Shown here piece after piece: positions 58,601 through 64,000 of a DNA stretch of 64,000 nt. The first letter of the stretch is position 1. Each line of letters opens with the position of its first letter. This DNA comes from Mytilus edulis (taxonomy: Eukaryota; Mollusca; Bivalvia; Mytilida; Mytilidae), in the NCBI RefSeq assembly GCF_963676685.1, contig NC_092346.1:80367821-80431820 (forward strand), in the 5' to 3' direction. Both the position numbers and the translations under genes were made by a program. The notes under the pieces are model-generated. The model saw nothing but the letters and a program-made list of their open reading frames with translations. It ran no database searches and was not told where the DNA came from.

Positions 58601-60168
58601 AACGTCATGACCCACTCGAGAATTCAACCAAAAAAGTTACAAATACTTGATTTTCTCAGTTATTAGAAGGAATATAAATTTAAAACTTTGCAAATGTGTT
58701 TTTTATGTTAAGATGAACATAATTAGATGATAAGTAAAAAATCGCAGAATTTCCCTTTAAAGAGCAATTACTCAAATATGAAGTCATCTGACTATTTCTG
58801 CTATTTGACATATGAGAAGATCTTGTCTTGCTGATCATTCGTGCTTTAGCATTTCATGCATTTAAGTATATACAATGTATCTACATTTATCTATAAAAAT
58901 TCTAAAATCTAAAGAGAAACACCAAAAAATTAAATAAACAGCTGAGCCATAAGCACATGATTTGCCTGTCGTGTTTTCAAAGAATTTAGTTCATTAACTT
59001 CTCAATGTCATATCAGAAATTTAAAAAAAAACTTACCACAGGTTTATACCTTAATAGATCTATATCATTTTGTATATAAATCAGTCACCAAAGTCAAAGC
59101 AATTTAAGGATATTGTTTGAAAAATTGAAAATCACCCCTTTTTTATGAATAAAATTCCATAACTAGGAAACATAAAATCTAAAATTTATAAAAACTTAAA
59201 TGGGTGCTCACAACAATAGATATAAACAATTTACCAAAATTTCAGGAAATACAAAGCGATTTGAAAGTGGGGGTCATTGGGATCTAAGCTTGACACATGA
59301 TTGGCTGATACTTTTTAAGCGTGACACATGAAAGTCGAATAATTAAGCGTGAAAACGGGAAACAAAGTACGGCAGGAAACAAGAATGGCAGGACAAGGGA
59401 AATTACATGCACTATTATGGCAAGGATAAGTGGGATACAGGATTCTCTCTAAAACAATAAGCGTTCCAGGACCCTCCCCCCCCCCCCCCCCCCCAAAAAA
59501 AAAATGAGACCTAAGCTCACAACTACACAAAACCTCTGCTGGCTTAGGGTAGGTGAGCTAAAAAAATATATAGTTGTGTATGGATAAATATACCACAGGC
59601 ATTTGTTTCTATTCATTGGAAGACCTACTATCAACGTACATGTAGTGGGTCTTCCAGGCCATAAAAAAGAATAGGTTTGTTTGCCCACACTCTACCTACC
59701 CAGAAAATAGCTGCCTACTCAAAATCTTTTATTGACCTGATGTTAAAATATTTTTTTTTTATTCAAATAGGCATGAAGACTAAGGGTGTGTTTGGATATA
59801 CGCCTGAGGCGTCCTATGGCTACCCATAGATACCTTTGGTTTGATATTTTGTGTATAAAATATCAAACCATAGGTACCTATGGGTAACCATAGGCCGCAT
59901 CAGGCGTATATCCAAACACCCCCTAATAGACATCTCATACTTCAATTTCTCTTTGACAAAAAAAAAAGAAAATGCCTACCTACCTACCCACTGTCTCGAT
60001 GTTTGGTAGGGTTTGGGCAAACCAAAATATTTTAAGTGTGGCCCAATGGATAGAAACAAGTGCCTGTGAAATATACGCTGTCATTCGACAACATAAAAAT
60101 TAAGTTACTTTGGTTGATTCGTCAGGCTCCATGCACGCCTTTGCCACTTCTTCATTGGAAAGTGCCAT
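43675..60168 (-). CDS. GLO1: Glyoxalase I (lactoylglutathione lyase), complete, six coding exons
   Basis: Coding exons (- strand order): 60168-60109, 52858-52776, 50413-50273, 47887-47823, 46925-46836, 43757-43675. All junctions are GT/AG and in phase: 522 nt, 173 residues, stop TAG (plus-strand cta, 43675-43677). The enzyme isomerises the hemithioacetal of methylglyoxal and glutathione to S-lactoylglutathione in the cytosol. Family signatures run in order: [74 protein letters not shown] and [13 protein letters not shown]. The metal ligands expected from human GLO1 are all present: Gln26, Glu92, His118, Glu164. The protein is 11 residues shorter than human GLO1 at the N-terminus, and Cys162 replaces the Trp usual before IEIL. 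The start context (ACAATGG) is strong. Intron 1 is 7.25 kb. Exon 2 and its donor are locally duplicated. Confidence 0.97.
44095..46392 (-). mobile_element. GCTCACCTGGCCC-family element, copy 2 (full, four core units)
   Basis: Inverted relative to the copy at 25885. On the plus strand it starts CTAGAGGCTCTAAAGAGCCT (the 3' hairpin end) and finishes with the CGTCGTCGTCC tract and the GCTCAC-ATGGCCCttcGGGCCAGGTGAGC hairpin. The ~500-bp core (CCCAGTAGTTTCAGAGGAGA) repeats near 44770, 45278, 45773 and 46275. The ORF at 46058-46258 belongs to it. It lies between GLO1 exons 5 and 6. Confidence 0.75.
46393..47822. other. GLO1 introns around exon 5, no other gene
   Basis: Apart from exon 5 (46836-46925), this contains AT-rich intronic DNA without a recognised repeat family. 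Confidence 0.5.
48043..49916 (-). mobile_element. CGTCGTC-family element, copy 3 (reverse)
   Basis: On the plus strand it starts with CCAGATGCTCCGCAGGGCGT (3' hairpin end) and finishes with TATACGAC...GTCGTATA, the 5' palindrome. Inside are ~160-bp core units (CAAAACTCCCAAAATCAATC; TTTTTGGCCCCTAATTCCTA) and, at 48540-48780, short ATTGCACAATATTGTGCAAT-like palindromic repeats. It lies in GLO1 intron 3. Short ORFs here are not genes. Confidence 0.7.
51267..51373. mobile_element. Palindromic MITE flanked by CTA
   Basis: Inverted arms GAGTCGATTTCACAAAAA... and ...TTTTTGTGAAATTGACTC (with inner CGACTAAGATTGATCG/ CGATCAATCTTAGTCG) span 107 bp. CTA flanks both sides (51264-51266 and 51374-51376). 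GLO1 intron 2. Confidence 0.75.
51923..52116. mobile_element. Degraded CTGTGGATT-type MITE
   Basis: ATCAATTTTTGTGG, TTTCGTTAATATTTGATTTTG and the right end AATTGGTATCCAATGAATAA...GAATCCACAG match the element at 12532-12728. The left end has diverged. GLO1 intron 2. Confidence 0.5.
52327..52820 (-). repeat. ~47-bp repeat array seeded by GLO1 exon 2 end and donor
   Basis: On the minus strand the last ~40 nt of GLO1 exon 2 plus its donor (52817-52771) is followed in the intron by about five further copies. These share TTTTACACTAATGTCATGGG and an AG|GTAAGTG-like donor. One copy is split by a MITE (52432-52673). Two duplicates carry GTAAGTG, a stronger consensus donor than the authentic GTATGTG at 52775. 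Confidence 0.85.
52432..52673. mobile_element. PIF-Harbinger-type MITE with TTA target duplication
   Basis: ~31-bp inverted ends start GGCCAAATAAAAA and share GTGTGGTTCCAGT. TTA occurs on both sides (52429-52431 and 52674-52676), and the split repeat unit reads through after removal. Three-base TWA duplications with GG-starting ends are typical of PIF-Harbinger. 242 bp, non-coding. Confidence 0.85.
53267..58763. other. Large part of GLO1 intron 1, possibly bounded by inverted ends
   Basis: ATTAAAGGGAAACTTCGC at ~53264-53281 and its approximate reverse complement GCAGAATTTCCCTTTAAAG at ~58745-58763 face each other over 5.5 kb, each adjoining a TTAA. The arms stay weakly similar for ~90 bp. 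This could be one decayed TTAA-type transposon or two separate MITEs. I find no transposase. Inside are the candidate membrane ORF at 56674, a small ORF at 54358-54540 and otherwise featureless AT-rich DNA. Confidence 0.3.
56600..56871 (+). CDS. Candidate small transmembrane protein inside GLO1 intron 1 (unrecognised)
   Basis: An ATG at 56674 opens a 65-codon frame (stop TAA 56869-56871) with one hydrophobic segment ([20 protein letters not shown]) and a basic C-terminal tail, as in a single-pass membrane protein. Upstream, at 56600-56609, is the palindromic promoter motif TCTCGCGAGA, and at ~56437 an ETS-like ACCGGAAAT, in locally CpG-richer DNA. A downstream acceptor-like TTTTTTTCTAG ends at ~56939. 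The part after the hydrophobic stretch (DVLCYF plus basic residues) faintly recalls the membrane region of NCAM-type cell adhesion proteins, so it could also be a captured exon. No homologue is recognised with confidence; the ORF may be chance. Two further short hydrophobic ORFs (56961-57152 and 57155-57346) follow. Confidence 0.2.
59476..59504. repeat. Homopolymer tract: ~19 C then ~10 A
   Basis: A run of C directly followed by a run of A creates the poly-glycine minus-strand ORFs seen here; these are not genes. G-rich on the minus (GLO1 sense) strand, within intron 1. Confidence 0.9.
59594..60068. mobile_element. hAT-type element with 8-bp target duplication, next to GLO1 exon 1
   Basis: Ends CACAGGCATTTGTTTCTATTCATTGG and its inverted match ending CAAGTGCCTGTG are flanked by the exact 8-mer AAATATAC (59586-59593 and 60069-60076). 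Eight-base duplications and CA(C)AGG-type ends fit hAT. Its right edge is only 32 bp from the GLO1 exon 1 donor (60108). It contains a nested PIF-type MITE (59784-59933). Confidence 0.85.
59784..59933. mobile_element. PIF-Harbinger-type MITE nested in the hAT-type element
   Basis: A near-perfect 150-bp palindrome with ends GGGTGTGTTTGGATATACGC / GCGTATATCCAAACACCCCC, flanked by TAA at 59781-59783 and 59934-59936. End sequence and TAA target match Tourist/PIF MITEs. Confidence 0.85.
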
Positions 60169-60738
60169 TGTCTGAAGTGTTTATATCGAAGGGTGCAAAT
60201 GACAAGTCAAAGACTGAATCTAAAATCTAATAAATAGTGTATCAGGAAAAAAACCTAACAAAACGAATTTTAATTTTCAAAATTTGTTAATTGTCTTTTT
60301 TATTAATATGGTTATATAATTTAACATATATTTTTAAATACAATCATTTTTGCTGTCTTCTAAATACTAAGGAATAACTGAGACTACTATAACACAATGT
60401 TATAGTATTCTCAGGGAATAAATACAGATTATTCGTTTTGTATTTTTTTTTTCTAAAATTGTAATAAGTCTTCCCGGCGCTTGAAATTATCATTATTTGT
60501 TATTTGCACCACACTTAAAACATTACACTGACCAAACAATTTTCCGGTTTAAAGGCGGTTTTATCAAAACAAAAAATGCACACACAATATTTTTGAAAAC
60601 ATTCTTTTAAAGATAAAATCATCAGAGACATTTAATGGTTAGCCCATTAAACAATCAAAGGTAAGGTTGAGGAAACTGAGAAATATGTGATCTGTAATTA
60701 GCCTTTATCAATGTTTATAGGTACCAGGTCCGTTCGCT
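60169..60738 (-). promoter_or_regulatory. GLO1: GLO1 5' UTR and promoter-proximal region
   Basis: The first GLO1 coding exon begins at 60168. DNA to its right must hold the transcription start. No TATA box or CpG island stands out. ~590 bp upstream the sequence is interrupted by the perfect palindrome (60759-60864), so the ancestral promoter probably lies within this interval. Confidence 0.35.
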
Positions 60739-60992
60739 AGTCCAAATAATGATGACGCCACAGGCACTTGTTTCTATCCATACGAAGGTCGACTATCCAT
60801 ATAAATAGAAGCTTCTATTTATATGGATAGTCGACCTTCGTATGGATAGAAACAAGTGCCTGTGGATGACGCCTTCAAAAGGCTGTTATACTTTTTTTCC
60901 TTTGCCTTTGGCTTTGATGCCTTACATCGACAATGTTAGTCGTCAAAGCAAATTTATAATATCCTTCAAGACTTCACAATTATTTGGACTAG
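60739..60992. mobile_element. Element with AGTCCAAATAAT ends hosting the 106-bp palindrome
   Basis: TAGTCCAAATAATGATG at 60739 and its inverted match AATTATTTGGACTAG at ~60978-60992 bound this segment. A further partial copy of the same end (TAGTCCAAATAATTATGACG) is at 61194. It lies upstream of GLO1 exon 1. Confidence 0.5.
60759..60864. mobile_element. Perfect 106-bp palindrome, hAT-type MITE, 8-bp target duplication
   Basis: Bases 60759-60811 are the exact reverse complement of 60812-60864, with no spacer (centre AGAAG|CTTCT). Ends CACAGGCACTTG equal those of the element at 59594. The 8-mer GATGACGC flanks both sides (60751-60758 and 60865-60872). It lies ~590 bp upstream of the GLO1 start codon. 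Confidence 0.95.
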
Positions 60993-61040
60993 TTTGATTC
61001 ATGAAAAGTTTGTTTCACATGATATGCATTGTATGTACAT

Positions 61041-61189
61041 ACACCTTATCGCTAATCCCAGCTGACCAAGCCACTTGAACTTTTGACGCATACAACGATC
61101 ACTTTTCCATTGTTTTGTATTGTGACGTCAAAATTTTACGGGAACCTGTGTGATATTCAGTAATGGCGGACAATTGCGATAAGGTGTAT
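61041..61189. mobile_element. Short element with TACACCTTATCGC inverted ends
   Basis: TACACCTTATCGCTAAT and ...ATTGCGATAAGGTGTA face each other over ~150 bp. A related right end (TAATGGCGGAC...GCGATAAG) lies at ~62480-62505. Confidence 0.55.
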
Positions 61190-62823
61190 TCTTAGTCCAA
61201 ATAATTATGACGTCTGGCAAGGCTATTTTATTTTTTTCTGGGTAGCCTTCCTACGACATCATAACGCCGAAGCCATTTTTTACGTCTAGAGTTTGAGAGC
61301 AAATTTTGGGGGGAACTTTGACACCTAATTTTTACAAGAAATTTTAATTGACGCCATGACGGTTAGAAATTTTTACGCAGTTAAAAAGTCCTACCTTTTT
61401 TGTGCTTATTGGTGTAAAATATTTCCAGAAATATCCAAAAGAAAGGCTTAAATAAGATATGATTCCATTTGAAGTGGGGGGAATATTTATTTTGCAGACT
61501 ACACGTATGAATTTTATTTTTACAGGACATTCAGTCTGGTAAGCATCCTAGCTTTACCAGACCGAATGAAATTTTACCAGACCAATTTTTTTTTTACATC
61601 TAATTGTATATTATCGGACAAAAAACAAACATATGACTTTGTTGTGCCCTACTCCCCAAAATGCACAAATTAAAACAAAATGATGTAACAAGAGGGTATA
61701 TTGTTATGAAAGTTGTGTACAATTGCTTGAATGCATTTCAGTGAAGAGTAATGTCCCATTTTATTGGATTTTGACAATGTTTGTGAACTAAACATAATTT
61801 AGAGTTTCTGTATAAAATATTATTTCCTGTTTCTTCTTTCTTTTTCATATATCTTTTGGTTTTCAATTCTAGTGTTTATATTTCATAGCTAAATTTTGTG
61901 ATCTGCTTGGATTTTTATTCATTTATTGTATTTTTAATCGGCAAACCCGGAATTATCCTTATCCGTTCCCAGAATCTGATCCGGTTTTATTTACATTCCC
62001 GGTTGTGCCAATGATGGCATCCATTGTTGTTTTTGACAGTCAGATATATGTTTTTACCCGCATTTACACATTGCCGGTTGGCGATGTTCGGCATAAAGCT
62101 AGCGGTTGAACAAAATAAACATCGCTGTGATGAATATTAAGATGAAAATGAATTTGAGATCGTTTGGCAATTTTGCTAGAATGAATTTTGCTAGAATGTT
62201 AGAAAAATCCATGAAAAAAAAACACCAGACATTCGGACCGGAATTCAACAAAATTTTACCAGACCGATCCATTATTCACCGGATTTGTTCGACGGTCCGA
62301 CATATTTCGTGTAGTCTGATTTTGTTTGGAAATGATTTCCCACAATTATCAACGAAATGTCACTTCCGATGAATATAAAATTTGAAATCCGTTAAATTTT
62401 AATGAATCCGAATTTCCAGAACGTTTGATTTACATTATCTGGAAATTCGGGTCTGTCAAATTTTAACGGATTTTAAATTTAATGGCGGACAAATAGCGAT
62501 AAGATGTAGATTTGTTAATAAATTTTCAGGAATAGAATGGTATATGGAACAAAAGTAAATATCAAATTATTTATATTTCATGAATAACATCATGAATTTT
62601 TTAAAAGAAATATTATGTTTTGTGATTAGATAATGATTATTATTAATTTATTTACAGTTTATTGGTAAAACAATGAAGATTTTTATAGAAAAAAAAGATA
62701 CATTAACTATAACTGACAGTTAGTAACATGTTCGATAGCTGTTTGGAACCTTTTGCTTATCTATTTTTTACAAGTCTTTGGTCATCAATATTCATTATCC
62801 ATTTTGCCAAAATAATTCATTAA
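61190..62823. other. Intergenic repeat-derived DNA upstream of GLO1
   Basis: TTTACCAGACCGAATGAAAT/ATTTTACCAGACC phrases occur at ~61545-61590 and ~62250-62265, suggesting a further decayed element. The 88-aa ORF at 62106-62372 overlaps these and is not judged a gene. Confidence 0.4.
62378..62480. repeat. Hairpin-forming inverted repeat
   Basis: AAATTTGAAATCCGTTAAAT...CCGAATTTCCAG pairs with CTGGAAATTCGG...TTAACGGATTTTAAATTT around a short loop. MITE-like, non-coding, 2.2 kb upstream of GLO1. Confidence 0.65.
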
Positions 62824-63492
62824 GGTAGCAATACACAGTTAGGAAAAAAACTTAAAATTGAAACTCATAATTTTTAAACACCCTCTTTCCCCTCCTGTCT
62901 AACAAAGAAGGCTTTATATGTGTGATATGCATGTATATACTTATAGAAAGAGAATCTTCCATAGATTTGATTTTTAATGGTCATAAGGGTGAAATATAAT
63001 CCCTTTTGGGTGTAACCATGGCAACAATCTGCATTTCTTAGATACAAAATATAGCAAAAAAGGGGGGTGAAGTTGAAACATGTCACAAAATTCTCCAAAA
63101 TTTGGTCTAAAGGAAAATTTCAATCAATTACAGTATACCTTTCCTGAATCCATAGGTTTATATCTATCAAGTGGTCCTAAAAAATCATATGCATATGCTC
63201 GTTTTTCCATAAAATTGAATTGAAAAGATCGAGCGCAAAATCTTTGTTGATAAACACTACAATAATTTATGGACCTATGAACGGTACGGATAGGAAAATA
63301 CGGACTGTCAATCATATAAATGGCCTGTAAAACATGTTAAAAACAGTCTAAATGTTCATTTAAACCCACTAAGAAGGGTATATTATTCTTCAATTATCTA
63401 AAAATCAATTTTATTGTACAAAAACTTTCATATTTAATAAAAATTCACAAGGGCCATAATGCAAACTAAACTTCTAACTGTGTATTGCTACC
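62824..63492. mobile_element. TAA-flanked MITE, 669 bp
   Basis: Perfect 19-bp ends GGTAGCAATACACAGTTAG / CTAACTGTGTATTGCTACC, with TAA on both sides (62821-62823 and 63493-63495). No transposase; short minus-strand ORFs are shadows. PIF-Harbinger-type by target site. Confidence 0.85.
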
Positions 63493-63495
63493 TAA

Positions 63496-64000
63496 GGAAA
63501 ACCTGTTTACGTTTTTATAATGTCACTTTATTTTATTTTAAAACAAAAAAAAAATACTTTTCTTTATTTGATAGCTATTCATTTACATAAGTATACTAAC
63601 GAAAGCAAAATTAGTGATTTTGGGCAAACAGACCCAGATTCCTGCAAGTCATTAAGGGATGTTCAATGCCATGCTATATGGAATGATGAAAAACCAAATC
63701 ATAGTAAAATTATCTGGAAATACATGTACATGTAGCTACAATGTATCTTTAAACTGTGCTGGAAAATTAATCATAGAACAGTATGATGATCATCAATGTA
63801 ATATTAAATAGACAGGACAGTTTAAAAAATAACTTGACTTTCATAACTCTTACATTCCTTTTTCCAAGTTAAAAACATTGACTAATTTTGTGAGTGCAAA
63901 ATCCCCCTACTAGTCCTTCATACATCCATGTAGATCTACAATTTGCATGCAAAGGGTTGAATATTGAAAAATGTATGCATATGATAACCTGTGAAGTTGT
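63496..64000. other. End of window, nothing recognised
   Basis: AT-rich. One 71-codon plus-strand ORF (63520-63735) has no recognisable family or splice context. Confidence 0.4.

Noticed and set aside
59315-59688. Minus-strand ORFs with a poly-glycine run
   Set aside because: Produced by the C19/A10 homopolymer tract and the adjoining hAT-type element.
63520-63735. 71-codon plus-strand ORF
   Set aside because: No family, splice signals or promoter; length is expected by chance in 64 kb.

Overview
The window is AT-rich, intron-rich animal DNA. Its repeat content (tRNA-derived SINE, many terminal-inverted-repeat MITEs, hairpin-ended elements with CpG-rich CGTCCG or CGTCGT tracts and tandem cores) points to a bivalve mollusc, most likely a mytilid mussel. 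The species call is inference. The protein families are seen directly.

Three protein genes can be read. (1) A TTC13 orthologue (tetratricopeptide repeat protein 13) runs on the + strand from 2680 to 27666. 23 exons join in frame and encode 765 residues up to the stop; only the 5' end (signal peptide region) is missing. Its 3' UTR runs to about 29.7 kb. (2) A Mab-21/cGAS-like nucleotidyltransferase-fold gene lies on the + strand at 35284-37413. It is essentially one exon and is interrupted by one in-frame TAA at 35857-35859. Upstream are two GAAANN-type (IRF/ISRE-like) elements and a possible 5' UTR intron. (3) A complete glyoxalase I gene (GLO1, lactoylglutathione lyase) lies on the - strand, with six coding exons between 60168 and 43675. 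It encodes 173 residues with all four expected metal ligands.

The rest is introns and repeats. Between TTC13 and the Mab-21 gene is a ~3.9 kb minisatellite of ~55-bp units with higher-order structure. Several repeat families share one plan: a 5' hairpin, a CpG-rich simple tract, a tandem-repeat core and a 3' hairpin. They occur at 1.1-2.4, 5.3, 10.1-10.9, 17.6-19.4, 23.9, 25.9-27.2, 39.4, 40.5-42.6, 44.1-46.4 and 48.0-49.9 kb, some nested in each other. DNA-transposon MITEs with readable target duplications include a TTAA/piggyBac-type (16.7-17.5 kb), TAA/TTA PIF-Harbinger-types (52.4, 59.8, 62.8-63.5 kb) and 8-bp hAT-types (59.6-60.1 and 60.8 kb). The last is a perfect 106-bp palindrome.

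The most unusual observation is that splice junctions themselves have been locally duplicated. The 3' end and donor site of TTC13's second visible exon are the first unit of an intronic minisatellite. GLO1 exon 2 and its donor show the same thing independently. The acceptor of a late TTC13 exon is tandemly duplicated. A second candidate is a promoter-like region with a TCTCGCGAGA motif and a small transmembrane ORF inside the large first intron of GLO1.

No functional cooperation between the three genes is evident. GLO1 is convergent with the other two.
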